A stretch of 64,000 nucleotides of DNA from JAITMY01 sp031553765 (GTDB taxonomy: Bacteria > Bacteroidota > Bacteroidia > Bacteroidales > UBA932): contig JAVBKY010000009.1 of NCBI GenBank assembly GCA_031553765.1, forward strand, positions 169,179-233,178, in the 5' to 3' direction. The position numbers and the translations under genes are program-made. This document shows, one piece after another, positions 50,129 to 58,820 of this stretch (its first letter is position 1; every line of letters begins with the position of its first letter). The notes under the pieces were generated by a model. It was not told where the DNA came from and did no database searches. It worked only from the letters and a program-made list of their open reading frames with translations.

Positions 50129-51040
50129 GTGGTGAACGATAACGACTTCATACATATCAAAACGCTTTCGCAGCAGCACAAAATATTGGGAATAGAAAGC
50201 CCTAAGCACCCGCTATTTAGTATTATGCGATTTGAGGATATTCCTAAAATGGAGAACGAGCAGCGTGTAAAAAAGTTGTCGGATTTCTATCAAATAGCCT
50301 TGAAAATTGACTGCCCTTGTAAGCTAAAATACGGGCAATCGCAGTATGATTTCGACAAAGGTGTGCTGACTTTTTTTTCGCCCAAGCAGATTACTACATT
50401 GGAGCCCGGTCCGGTTTTCCCTGAGTCGGGATGGCTATTAATCATACATCCCGATTTTTTGAGAGGCTATCCGCTAAGCGCAAAAATAAAAACCTTTGGA
50501 TTCTTTGACTATAATGTGAATGAAGCCCTGTTGCTTTCGGAGGAGGAGCAGCAATCGATAGAAAGCATTTTTGAGCAAATTGATAGAGAATATCAACTGC
50601 CTATAGACACCTTTAGTCAAGATGTGGTTATTGCCAACTTTGAGTTGTTTTTTACTTACTGCCAACGGTATTACAAAAGGCAATTTATCACCCGAAAAAT
50701 AGTTTATAACGAGCTGCTGAATAAGGTAGAAAAAATATTGGATACCTACTTTAGGGATACTGCTGAAAAGGGATTGCCGACAGCTGCCGATTTAGCATTG
50801 CAGCTGAATATGTCGCCAAAATATTTAAGCGATTGCTTGAAGCAGCTGACAGGCCAAACCGCACAACAAAGAATACACGAAAAACTGATAGAGCGTGCTA
50901 AAGATATTCTGGTAACAACAGAACTTTCGGTGAGTGAAATTGCTTTTCAGCTAGGTTTTGAATATCCGCAGTCTTTCAATAAACTGTTTAAAAAAAAGAC
51001 TAATCAAACACCTATTGAGTATAGGCAATCGTTTTTGTAG
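50129..51040 (+). CDS. AraC-family transcriptional regulator
   Basis: A 303-residue regulator beginning with a GTG at 50129 (a second GTG follows directly); no ATG fits. A TATCTTTA promoter-like box is at 50103-50110. The N-terminal half is a cupin-like sensor region (HIKTLSQQHKILGIESPKHP). The C-terminal half has the two AraC helix-turn-helix units: LALQLNMSPKYLSDCLKQLTG (split) and SEIAFQLGFEYPQSFNKLFKK (split), ending NQTPIEYRQSF. Proteins of this type often stand beside oxidoreductase genes, as here with the SDR, and probably sense small toxic or aromatic compounds; that is inference. Confidence 0.92.
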   Translation: MVNDNDFIHIKTLSQQHKILGIESPKHPLFSIMRFEDIPKMENEQRVKKLSDFYQIALKIDCPCKLKYGQSQYDFDKGVLTFFSPKQITTLEPGPVFPESGWLLIIHPDFLRGYPLSAKIKTFGFFDYNVNEALLLSEEEQQSIESIFEQIDREYQLPIDTFSQDVVIANFELFFTYCQRYYKRQFITRKIVYNELLNKVEKILDTYFRDTAEKGLPTAADLALQLNMSPKYLSDCLKQLTGQTAQQRIHEKLIERAKDILVTTELSVSEIAFQLGFEYPQSFNKLFKKKTNQTPIEYRQSFL

Positions 51041-51041
51041 C

Positions 51042-51187
51042 TACCTTTGATAATCTTGAGTTAGGTTAGTTTTCTATTCCGTATAGAAAAAAATCTGAGA
51101 GAGCTTTGCTTTGTAAACGTAGTCTGTTATAGCCTCCTTTAGGGGGCAAAATTGTAAATAGTAAATAGTAAATAGTCAATCAAGGTA
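51042..51187 (+). other. leader-like gap with -7 box, small hairpin and TAAATAG array
   Basis: TACCTTTG at 51042-51049 is a promoter-like -7 box straight after the AraC stop. A compact hairpin GCCTCC-TTTA-GGGGGC lies near 51132-51147, and tandem AGTAAAT words occupy about 51152-51180 just before the radical-SAM gene. No gene is seen. Confidence 0.45.
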
Positions 51188-51970
51188 ATGCCTACATTTC
51201 TTTTCAATAGCATCATAGTTGGTCCCATAAAGAGCCGCAGGTTGGGAAAATCGTTGGGGGTAAACCTGCTCCCCATTCGCTGTAAGCTATGCAACTTCGA
51301 TTGCATATATTGCGAGTGCGGTTGGAATGTGGATGGTAATCCCGATAGGGTGAAGTTGCAATTTAACTCAGCTGAGGAGGTACATACCGAGTTGGAAAAA
51401 CGCCTAAAGGAGCTGCAAGCGGAGAATAACTTACCCGATGCCATCACTTTTGCTGGTAACGGCGAGCCCACCATGCACCCGCACTTTGAGCAGATAGTGG
51501 ATGATACTATTGCGTTGCGCGATAAGTATGCTCCGCAAGCCAAGGTGTGCGTGCTCACTAACGCTACGCTCATCCAACGCCCGCATGTGTTGGCCGCACT
51601 CATGAAGGTGGATAGGGCTATGCTCAAGCTGGATTCGGGTTTTGATGCTACGGCAAAGATTTTGAATAATCCGCAGGGCAATTTTTCGGTTGCTAAGTTG
51701 GTGGAGGGTATGAAGGCTTTTGGCGATAGGCTTATTGTGCAAACCATGTTCTTGCGCGGCACTTACGAAGGTAAACTGGTAGATAATACCACGCCAGAAG
51801 AGGTGGGGCAGTGGCTCAAAATTCTAATGGAACTGAAACCACGTGAGGTTACCATGTACACTATCGACCGTGAAACTCCTGCCAAGGGCTTAGAAAAAAT
51901 CTCCCCCGAAAAAATGGAGGAGATTGCTGATAAGGTAAGGGCGATGGGTATTGTGGTGGATGTGCATTAG
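51188..51970 (+). CDS. radical SAM protein of unknown substrate
   Basis: A 260-residue radical-SAM enzyme. The N-terminal FNSIIVGPIKSRRLGKSLGVN precedes the cluster motif CKLCNFDCIYCECGW, with three cysteines spaced C-x3-C-x2-C (NFD and IY between). The glycine-rich SAM contact is FAGNGEPTMHP (about 96-106), and the GEP motif marks the MoaA-like group. The small size, without a SPASM or TRAM domain, is like the GPxxSRRLGxSLG family found in anaerobes. No molybdopterin genes are nearby, so I do not call it MoaA. Its stop codon touches a family A palindrome shared with the convergent gene. Confidence 0.85.
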   Translation: MPTFLFNSIIVGPIKSRRLGKSLGVNLLPIRCKLCNFDCIYCECGWNVDGNPDRVKLQFNSAEEVHTELEKRLKELQAENNLPDAITFAGNGEPTMHPHFEQIVDDTIALRDKYAPQAKVCVLTNATLIQRPHVLAALMKVDRAMLKLDSGFDATAKILNNPQGNFSVAKLVEGMKAFGDRLIVQTMFLRGTYEGKLVDNTTPEEVGQWLKILMELKPREVTMYTIDRETPAKGLEKISPEKMEEIADKVRAMGIVVDVH

Positions 51971-52003
51971 CCCTAACAGAACCTCAAAAATCTGTTAGAG
52001 TCT
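51970..52003. repeat. degenerate palindromic repeat (family A, copy 5) filling a convergent gap
   Basis: GCCCTAACAGAACCTC and TCTGTTAGAGTC keep the arms with a few changes. It occupies precisely the 31 bp between the stop codons of two convergent genes (51970 and 52002), the place for a bidirectional terminator. Confidence 0.75.
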
Positions 52004-53192
52004 ATAAAAATCCCGCTTTCAATGCCTCCGTTATATTTGCAGGACTTCTCTTTTCCGCCAACTCCTTTTTCATAAACTCCATGTAGGGAGCCACGTGGTC
52101 AAAAAACTCGTAGTAGCCATTGCACAAGTAGTTCAACCCATCTTCGCCGTTGGCGGTTTTCGCAATCCTGTTTTTAGGACACTCACCGTTGCAGGCAAAA
52201 AGATATTTACAGGCGAGGCATTGCGTAGGCAGCATATCGTGCTTGTCCAGCCCAAACTGCTGTTGACGCTCGGAGTACATCATGCCAGTAAGCGTTTTGC
52301 TGTGAATGTTGCCCAACTTGTATTCAGGATAAACAAAGTGGTCACAAGCGTACACATCACCGTTGAACTCCATCACTCCCGCATGACCGCAGGCTTTTGC
52401 CAGCGTACATACGCCGGGCGCTTGACCTATCCAATTTGCCAACGTGGAGTCGAAGTATTGCACAAATATTTTCCCAATGTCTTTACGCACCCACTCATCA
52501 AAAATATCGCAGAGAAATTTGCCCCACTTTTCGGGTGATACACTCCACTCCGTTACCTTACCGTTAGGGTAACTTTCTACAATGGGGGTAAACTGAATAA
52601 AAGTTGAAAGCGTTTTCAGATAGTTGTAAAATTCCAGCGGGTAGTCCACATTATAGTGGTTTACCGTGGCCATAATGTTGAACTCCACGCCGTGCTTTTT
52701 TAGCAATTCCACTCCGTGTAACACCTTGTCAAACGAGGGCTTCCCTTCAGCATTTTTCCTGTACCTGTCATGATGCTCTCGTGTCCCGTCCACCGAAATG
52801 CCAATCAGAAAATTATTTTCTTTGAAAAACAGGCACCATTCATCTGTGAGCAACGTGCCATTTGTTTGCAGGCAATTCTCAATGCGTCGTTCGCGAGCGT
52901 ACTTTTTTTGTAGCGCTAAAGCCTTTTTGTAGAAATCAATGCTGCGCAAAAGCGTTTCGCCACCGTGCCACGTAAACAGCACCTCGCTCATAGTTTGCGA
53001 CTCAAGGTATTGCTTCGTGAACCGTTCCAGTATCTCGTCGCTCATTAGTTGCGTACGGTATTCGGGGTACAACTCCTTTTTGTCGAGGTAGTAGCAGTAG
53101 TCGCAGCGCAGGTTGCAGGCTGCCCCTGCGGGCTTGAGCATTACGTATAGCGGACGCGAAAATGGCGCTATGGCAGTGGGATTTTTACTCAT
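52002..53192 (-). CDS. anaerobic sulfatase maturase-type radical SAM/SPASM enzyme
   Basis: From the ATG at 53192 the protein is 396 residues. The radical-SAM cluster is C26, C30 and C33 in GAACNLRCDYCYYLDK. The C-terminal SPASM domain has the expected cysteines (CGHAGVMEFNGDVYACDHFV and CLACKYLFACNGECPKNR, both split). This is the anSME pattern: it oxidises an active-site Cys or Ser of sulfatases to formylglycine. No type I sulfatase with C/S-x-P-x-R lies in the window, so the client must be elsewhere. The strand is opposite to nadB, divergent across 92 bp. Confidence 0.93.
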   Translation of the reverse strand: MSKNPTAIAPFSRPLYVMLKPAGAACNLRCDYCYYLDKKELYPEYRTQLMSDEILERFTKQYLESQTMSEVLFTWHGGETLLRSIDFYKKALALQKKYARERRIENCLQTNGTLLTDEWCLFFKENNFLIGISVDGTREHHDRYRKNAEGKPSFDKVLHGVELLKKHGVEFNIMATVNHYNVDYPLEFYNYLKTLSTFIQFTPIVESYPNGKVTEWSVSPEKWGKFLCDIFDEWVRKDIGKIFVQYFDSTLANWIGQAPGVCTLAKACGHAGVMEFNGDVYACDHFVYPEYKLGNIHSKTLTGMMYSERQQQFGLDKHDMLPTQCLACKYLFACNGECPKNRIAKTANGEDGLNYLCNGYYEFFDHVAPYMEFMKKELAEKRSPANITEALKAGFL

Positions 53193-53284
53193 GAGTATAC
53201 AAATATACATCAAAAAAGAGGCTATGGTGATACCATGCTTGTAAAATTTGTACCTTTACTTTTTAAAATTGTGTTTTGTAAAAA

Positions 53285-54850
53285 ATGAACAGACAAGTTG
53301 ATTTTTTAATTATAGGCTCCGGAGCCGCAGGCTTAAGTTACGCACTTAAGGTGGCTGAACACGGTAAGGTGCTAATCATAACCAAAGGGTTGCTTGACGA
53401 AAGCAATACCAACTTTGCGCAAGGAGGTATTTCCGCCGTTACCTACGACCCCGATTCGTTTGAAAAGCACGTGCAGGATACGCTGGTGTGTGGCGCGGGA
53501 ATGTGCAACGAGGAGGTGGTACGCATGGTCGTGCGCGAAGCTCCCGAACAAATAGAGCAGCTGGTGCAGTGGGGTGCTAACTTCGATAGGGATGATGAAG
53601 GACGGTATGATCTTGCGCGCGAAGGCGGACATAGCGAGCATCGCATACTCCACCACAAGGATGCCACAGGCGCCGAAATCCAGCGTTCACTTGTACAGCA
53701 GGTTCGCTCACACAAAAATATTGAGGTGTTGGAGCACCATTTTGCCATTGATCTTATTACGCAGCACCACCTGGGTAAGATGGTACGCCGCTATACTACC
53801 GATATTGATTGCTACGGAGCCTATGTGCTCGACCTTAAAAAGCAGAAAGTAGCAACGTTTCTTGCGAAAATAACAGTGCTTGCTACTGGCGGTACCGGTA
53901 ATGTGTACCATACTACTACCAATCCAGCTGTGGCTACAGGCGATGGCGTTGCTATGGTTTACCGTGCCAAAGGTGTGGTAGAAAATATGGCATTTGTACA
54001 GTTTCATCCCACGTCACTATACTATCCCGGCGAACGTCCCTCATTTCTTATAACCGAAGCTATGCGTGGCTTTGGAGCTAAGTTGCGCACGCAGGATGGT
54101 AAGGAGTTTATGCAAAAGTACGATGAGCGTGGCGCGCTTGCTCCGCGTGATATTGTGGCGCGCGCTATTGATAACGAAATGAAAACCCGTGGCGACGATT
54201 TTGTTTACCTCGACATAACGCATAAGCCCGCCGAAGATATTAAGCAGCATTTTCCCAATATCTATCAAAAGTGCCTCTCCATAGGCATTGACATTACCAA
54301 GGATTACATTCCTGTGGCGCCTGCAGCTCACTTTATGTGTGGCGGGGTGCGGGTAAATACCGATGGGTTATCGTCGATAAAAAATCTGTATGCCATAGGC
54401 GAAGTTTCGTGTACAGGATTGCATGGAGCAAACAGGTTGGCATCGAACTCGCTGCTTGAAGCCGTGGTATACGCCGAAAGGTCGGCTAAGCACTCCCTGC
54501 AGGCCATTAAGCAGGTACAGTTTCAGCAAAATATTCCCGATTGGGATTACGAAGGTACCTCGCACCCCGAGGAGATGGTGCTCATTACCCAAAGTTACAA
54601 AGAGGTGCAGCAAATCATGAGCTACTACGTAGGTATTGTACGCTCCAACCTTCGTCTGGAAAGAGCGTTTGCTCGATTAGGTATAATACACAAGGAAACC
54701 GAGCAGCTGTACCGCACATCTACGTTGTCGCAAAATTTATGCGAGCTGCGTAACCTTATTCAGGTGGGCTACCTGATTATAAAGGAGGCAAATGCCATGC
54801 GCGAAAGTAGGGGAGTGCACTACTCCATTGATTATCCTCCTAAATCATAG
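53285..54850 (+). CDS. nadB: L-aspartate oxidase
   Basis: FAD enzyme oxidising aspartate to iminoaspartate, the first step of de novo NAD synthesis. The 521 residues begin with the FAD loop LIIGSGAAGLSYALKVAEHG (9-28), then ESNTNFAQGGISAV, the flavin and substrate region HFMCGGVRVNTDG with active-site residues, and YAIGEVSCTGLHGANRLASNSLLE (split). In anaerobes fumarate can replace oxygen as acceptor. nadA and nadC are not adjacent; nadD is 39 kb away. A TACCTTTA promoter-like box lies at 53251-53258. A terminator follows. Confidence 0.96.
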   Translation: MNRQVDFLIIGSGAAGLSYALKVAEHGKVLIITKGLLDESNTNFAQGGISAVTYDPDSFEKHVQDTLVCGAGMCNEEVVRMVVREAPEQIEQLVQWGANFDRDDEGRYDLAREGGHSEHRILHHKDATGAEIQRSLVQQVRSHKNIEVLEHHFAIDLITQHHLGKMVRRYTTDIDCYGAYVLDLKKQKVATFLAKITVLATGGTGNVYHTTTNPAVATGDGVAMVYRAKGVVENMAFVQFHPTSLYYPGERPSFLITEAMRGFGAKLRTQDGKEFMQKYDERGALAPRDIVARAIDNEMKTRGDDFVYLDITHKPAEDIKQHFPNIYQKCLSIGIDITKDYIPVAPAAHFMCGGVRVNTDGLSSIKNLYAIGEVSCTGLHGANRLASNSLLEAVVYAERSAKHSLQAIKQVQFQQNIPDWDYEGTSHPEEMVLITQSYKEVQQIMSYYVGIVRSNLRLERAFARLGIIHKETEQLYRTSTLSQNLCELRNLIQVGYLIIKEANAMRESRGVHYSIDYPPKS

Positions 54851-54868
54851 CATCAGTTCAAGTAGGCT

Positions 54869-54900
54869 AACCGACCACAAAGTTGTGGTCGGTTTTTTTT
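54869..54900 (+). terminator. intrinsic terminator after nadB
   Basis: AACCGACCACAA (54869-54880) pairs with TTGTGGTCGGTT (54883-54894) with a tight 2-nt loop, then a run of T. Confidence 0.9.
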
Positions 54901-55021
54901 GATACATAATACTTTGTGAACACGTAATGATTATTTAACTGACAACGAGAAAACATTGTTGCTACTTTTATTGCCGCCTTGTACGAATATCTTACAATTG
55001 CTACTATAAAGTGAAAATGAA

Positions 55022-56980
55022 ATGGAATCAAAATCCGGTATAAACAAGCTGAGCTTGTTGGGGCTTATTGTTACTTTAGGTATTGTGTACGGCGACTTGG
55101 GTACCTCGCCGCTATATGTTATGAAGGCCATTGTACATTTTGGCCGAGACGGCCTAACCCACGACTACATTATAGGAGCCCTATCCTGTATTATTTGGAC
55201 GCTTACCCTGCAAACCACCATCAAGTATGTTATCATTACGCTGCGCGCCGACAATAAGGGCGAGGGTGGTATTCTAGCGCTATACGCTTTACTGAAAAGG
55301 CGAAAAAAGTCGGTGGTGTATATCGTGGCCATAGTTGGCGCCAGTGCGCTTGTAGCTGATGGTATCATTACACCCTCCATCACTGTTATGTCTGCTGTCG
55401 AAGGGCTTAATAATTTTACCGACGGGTTGCCCATCATCGGTATTGTTATAGGGTTGCTGTGCGTCCTGTTTTTTGTTCAGCAGTTTGGTTCGCACGCTAT
55501 AGGTCGTATGTATGGTCCAGTTATGCTTATTTGGTTCCTTATGCTGGGCACGCTTGGGGTGTCGCAAATAGTACACTACCCCGAAATATTAAAGGCCTTT
55601 AACCCGTATTATGCCGTATTGCTACTGGTAAACACTCATTCTGGATTTTTATTGCTTGGCGCGGTATTTTTGTGTACAACAGGTGCCGAGGCGTTATACT
55701 CCGATTTAGGGCATTGTGGTATTAAAAATATACGCATTAGCTGGGTATTCGTAAAAGCAATGCTAATACTTAACTATCTGGGGCAAGGTGCATGGATATT
55801 AACCTCTGATGTGGGTAACGCTAACCCGTTTTTCGGCATAATGCCCTCATGGTTCTTGCCTGTAGGAGTGGTGGTAGCTACAGCGGCAGCTATTATTGCC
55901 AGCCAAGCACTTATAAGCGGGGCATTCACCATTTTCAACGAAGCCATGGCGCTAAATTTCTGGCCGCGGCAGCACATATTGCACCCGTCCAACGTGCGTG
56001 GACAGCTCTATATTCCTCTTGTAAACTGGAGCCTGCTGGCGGCTTGCATAGCAGTGGTACTTATTTTCAAAAACTCATCCAATATGGAGGCGGCATACGG
56101 ATTAGCCATTACCATTGCTATGCTCATGACCTCCATTCTGCTGATTTACTACATGAGATCCAAGGGATATTCGGTGTTGCTAATAGTTGCGTTTGGGGTA
56201 GTGTTTTTTACTATTGAGGGCTCATTTTTTGTTGCCAACATGGTAAAATTTATGGATGGTGGTGCCCTCACGCTTGCGCTAGGCACTATTTTCTCCCTAA
56301 TCATGTATGTTTGGTACAATGGTCGTAAAATTAAGAACAAGTACATCCGCTTTTTTAAGGTGCAAGACTACGCTCGCCTTCTATTGGATATTAAAGCGGA
56401 CGAGTCTATACCCAAGTGCGCTACCAACCTCGTATATTTAAGCAAGGCCGACTTACCCTCCGATATTGAAAGTAAAGTACTTTTTTCGATAGTAAATAAA
56501 GAACCAAAGCGCGCCGACCATTACTGGCTGCTACACATGCACTATGTTGATGAACCACACACCCATGAATACTCATTTAAGGAGCTTATTCCTAATACGT
56601 TGTATAGGGTTGAATTTAGGGTGGGATTCAGGGTGGAGCCGCAGCTGAGTTTACACTTTCAGCAGATTGTAAAAGAGTTAATTATTAGTGGGGAAATATG
56701 CGGTGATAGCGGTTATACATCGCTAAAGCGGCATGGTGTGCACGGTGATTTTAAATTTATTGTAATACACCGCGTACATAGCTATGAATATGGATTCTCC
56801 CTGAGAAATAAGGTCATCATGAAGTTGTATAGTATTATATCCCATATAGGTATATCCGATGTCAATGCCTATGGTTTGGATATAAGTAATGTGCAACCCG
56901 AACAGGTGCCGCTTATTGTAGATCAGCGACATCGGGGGCTTCCTATTCGAGTGCCATTTGCCGATTCCGGAGCTAAGTAA
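55022..56980 (+). CDS. kup: Kup-family potassium transporter
   Basis: K+:H+ symporter of the KUP/HAK/KT family, 652 residues: about twelve hydrophobic segments in residues 15-440, then a cytoplasmic C-terminal domain of about 200 residues. The family start is clear: LGIVYGDLGTSPLYVMKAI (about 20-38), followed by LTLQTTIKYV and the GEGG loop in NKGEGGILALYALL. GADALYSDLGHCG-like residues appear as TTGAEALYSDLGHCG. Kup proteins in several Firmicutes bind c-di-AMP, and this genome has cdaA, so regulation by c-di-AMP is a possibility, not shown. Upstream 120 bp hold no recognised riboswitch. Confidence 0.96.
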   Translation: MESKSGINKLSLLGLIVTLGIVYGDLGTSPLYVMKAIVHFGRDGLTHDYIIGALSCIIWTLTLQTTIKYVIITLRADNKGEGGILALYALLKRRKKSVVYIVAIVGASALVADGIITPSITVMSAVEGLNNFTDGLPIIGIVIGLLCVLFFVQQFGSHAIGRMYGPVMLIWFLMLGTLGVSQIVHYPEILKAFNPYYAVLLLVNTHSGFLLLGAVFLCTTGAEALYSDLGHCGIKNIRISWVFVKAMLILNYLGQGAWILTSDVGNANPFFGIMPSWFLPVGVVVATAAAIIASQALISGAFTIFNEAMALNFWPRQHILHPSNVRGQLYIPLVNWSLLAACIAVVLIFKNSSNMEAAYGLAITIAMLMTSILLIYYMRSKGYSVLLIVAFGVVFFTIEGSFFVANMVKFMDGGALTLALGTIFSLIMYVWYNGRKIKNKYIRFFKVQDYARLLLDIKADESIPKCATNLVYLSKADLPSDIESKVLFSIVNKEPKRADHYWLLHMHYVDEPHTHEYSFKELIPNTLYRVEFRVGFRVEPQLSLHFQQIVKELIISGEICGDSGYTSLKRHGVHGDFKFIVIHRVHSYEYGFSLRNKVIMKLYSIISHIGISDVNAYGLDISNVQPEQVPLIVDQRHRGLPIRVPFADSGAK

Positions 56981-57049
56981 ACGAAGGTAAAAATTAAGTA
57001 ACGAATGTTATATTTCATGCTAGGTGTAGCGAGCAGCTAAATGTAGTCG

Positions 57050-57057
57050 TAACTTTG
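57050..57057 (+). promoter_or_regulatory. -7 promoter element of the outer-membrane protein gene
   Basis: TAACTTTG matches TAnnTTTG, 39 bp before the ATG at 57097. Confidence 0.5.
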
Positions 57058-57096
57058 TAAAAGAAGTAAATTTCTTTTAGTCTAATTTTTAACTGC

Positions 57097-57924
57097 ATGA
57101 AAAAAATGAAAAAGATTATTCATCTTGCATTTGCTCTATGCATATGCCTTGTGTGCTCTCAGAGCCTGATGGCACAAGAACAACCTCAAGCAACTCCTCC
57201 GGCTCAAGGTGGGCTTGATGATGAAACCTTGAAAAAGGCTAACGACCCGTTGGCGCATACCAAGGCGCTCAACGTGCATAATTACGTTATATCATCGCTA
57301 TATGGTGTTCCCGATGCTTCAGCCAATCAGCTACTGATTCGCTACGCGCAGCCCATTGGTCCCATTTTATTGCGCGCCACCATGCCATTTGTGGTGAATA
57401 ATATTCCCAATACATCACCCACTACAGGTTTTGGTGACTTTAACCTTTTTGCCATATACTCCCACGAACTTTCACCCGGTAATAAAATAGGTATAGGCCC
57501 GTTGATTACCGCGCCTACCGGCTCGCATAATATGGGTGCAGGTAAGTGGCAAGCGGGGATATCGGCATTGGCGTTTTTGGCAAGCAACCGAGTTTTGCAA
57601 ATGGGTAGCTTGCTGCAGTGGCAGGCCTCATTTGCCAGCACCGACGATGGTAAAGATAGACCCGACGTAAATCAGCTTACCGCGCAAATGTTCTTTATGT
57701 GGCAGCTGGGTGGTGGCACCTACCTACGTAGCACCGGTATTTGGTCATTTGACCTTACGGGCACAGGTAACTACAATGTGCCCATTGGCCTTGGTATAGG
57801 TAAGGTGGTTAAAGTTGGCGGCGTGGTATTCAACATTTTCGCCGAACCGCAATTCTCCGTACTCGCGAGCGGCGAAGGGCAACCAAGATTCCAAACCTTC
57901 GTGGGCTTCAATACGCAGTTCTAA
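57097..57924 (+). CDS. exported beta-barrel-like protein, possible outer-membrane transporter
   Basis: A 275-residue protein with a signal peptide (KKIIHLAFALCICLVCSQSLMAQ, split) and then a Pro/Gln-rich linker (EQPQATPPAQGG). The rest alternates short amphipathic strands (LLIRYAQPIGPILLRATMP, FGDFNLFAIYSHEL, IGIGPLITAPTGS), ends in a phenylalanine (VGFNTQF) and looks like a small outer-membrane barrel. It resembles proteins labelled transporter or phenol-degradation MetA-pathway type barrels, but function is unknown. zupT follows on the same strand after a family A palindrome, so a joint role in metal handling is possible but unproven. Confidence 0.78.
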   Translation: MKKMKKIIHLAFALCICLVCSQSLMAQEQPQATPPAQGGLDDETLKKANDPLAHTKALNVHNYVISSLYGVPDASANQLLIRYAQPIGPILLRATMPFVVNNIPNTSPTTGFGDFNLFAIYSHELSPGNKIGIGPLITAPTGSHNMGAGKWQAGISALAFLASNRVLQMGSLLQWQASFASTDDGKDRPDVNQLTAQMFFMWQLGGGTYLRSTGIWSFDLTGTGNYNVPIGLGIGKVVKVGGVVFNIFAEPQFSVLASGEGQPRFQTFVGFNTQF

Positions 57925-57939
57925 AGAATGGGCCACTAT

Positions 57940-57971
57940 ACCCTAACAGGGTTAAAAACCCTGTTAGGGTC
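57940..57971. repeat. palindromic repeat (family A, copy 6)
   Basis: ACCCTAACAGGGT (57940-57952) and ACCCTGTTAGGGT (57958-57970), perfect arms and 5-bp loop TAAAA. It is 15 bp after the outer-membrane protein stop and 14 bp before the zupT ATG. Confidence 0.9.
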
Positions 57972-57985
57972 AAATAGTTTTTTTT

Positions 57986-58783
57986 ATGATAGAAACGCAG
58001 CACATCATAACAGCCTTTGCGCTCACCATGCTTGCGGGGCTCTCTACAGGTATTGGTAGCCTTATAGCGCTGATTGCGAAGCGTACCAACACTAAGTTTT
58101 TGTGCGCCTCACTGGGATTTTCTGCGGGTGTAATGCTATACGTCTCGTTCATGGAAATGCTTCCTGAAGCCAAGCACGAACTCATGGTGCAAATGGGCGA
58201 AAAGGGCGGAACGCTAGCGTTGCTACTTGCTTTTTTTGGCGGCATAGCCTTTATTACACTTATCGATTTTCTTATTCCGGAGAAAAACAATCCACACGAG
58301 GTACATAGCGTTGAAGAAATGAAAAAACGCCCATCGCTGCACCGTGTAGGTATGGTAGTGGCGTTGTCCATAGCCATACACAACTTTCCCGAAGGTATTG
58401 CTACATTTACCTCTGCATTAGGAAGTCTAAGCGTAGCCATTCCCATTACGGTAGCCATAGCCATACACAACATACCCGAAGGCATTGCTGTTTCTGTTCC
58501 TATTTACCACTCCACGGGCAGTCGCCGAAAAGCTTTTTGGATATCGTTCTTATCAGGATTAGCAGAGCCTGTTGGGGCGCTTATCGCCTACCTTTTTCTC
58601 ATGCCCTTTTGGTCGCCTGTTATCAATGGCATTGTATTGGCTGCCGTGGCAGGCATTATGGTATATATTTCACTTGACGAGCTGTTGCCTACTTCCGAAA
58701 AATTCGGTGAACACCATATTTCCATAGCAGGTTTGCTATCGGGCATGGTGGTAATGGCGGTGAGTTTATATATGTTTTTGTAG
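57986..58783 (+). CDS. zupT: ZIP-family zinc transporter
   Basis: Divalent-metal importer of the ZIP family, 265 residues with about eight hydrophobic helices. The paired metal-site motifs are HNFPEGIATF (about 132-141) in helix IV and HNIPEGIAVSVP (about 159-170) in helix V. A charged loop with HEVHSVEEMKKRPSLHR lies between helices III and IV. The length and motifs match E. coli ZupT. A PepSY-like lipoprotein gene begins 37 bp after its stop and may be cotranscribed. Confidence 0.94.
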   Translation: MIETQHIITAFALTMLAGLSTGIGSLIALIAKRTNTKFLCASLGFSAGVMLYVSFMEMLPEAKHELMVQMGEKGGTLALLLAFFGGIAFITLIDFLIPEKNNPHEVHSVEEMKKRPSLHRVGMVVALSIAIHNFPEGIATFTSALGSLSVAIPITVAIAIHNIPEGIAVSVPIYHSTGSRRKAFWISFLSGLAEPVGALIAYLFLMPFWSPVINGIVLAAVAGIMVYISLDELLPTSEKFGEHHISIAGLLSGMVVMAVSLYMFL

Positions 58784-58820
58784 CAAAATGCTACATTTTT
58801 TCACTCTTAAAAACAAACTC

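Noticed and set aside
51188..51970. moaA molybdopterin synthesis gene
   Set aside because: Has a GEP radical-SAM motif but lacks the MoaA C-terminal cluster cysteines, is too short, and no moa/moe genes are nearby.
54901..55021. c-di-AMP riboswitch upstream of kup
   Set aside because: The 120-bp gap shows no ydaO-like conserved core, and such riboswitches are mainly outside Bacteroidota.
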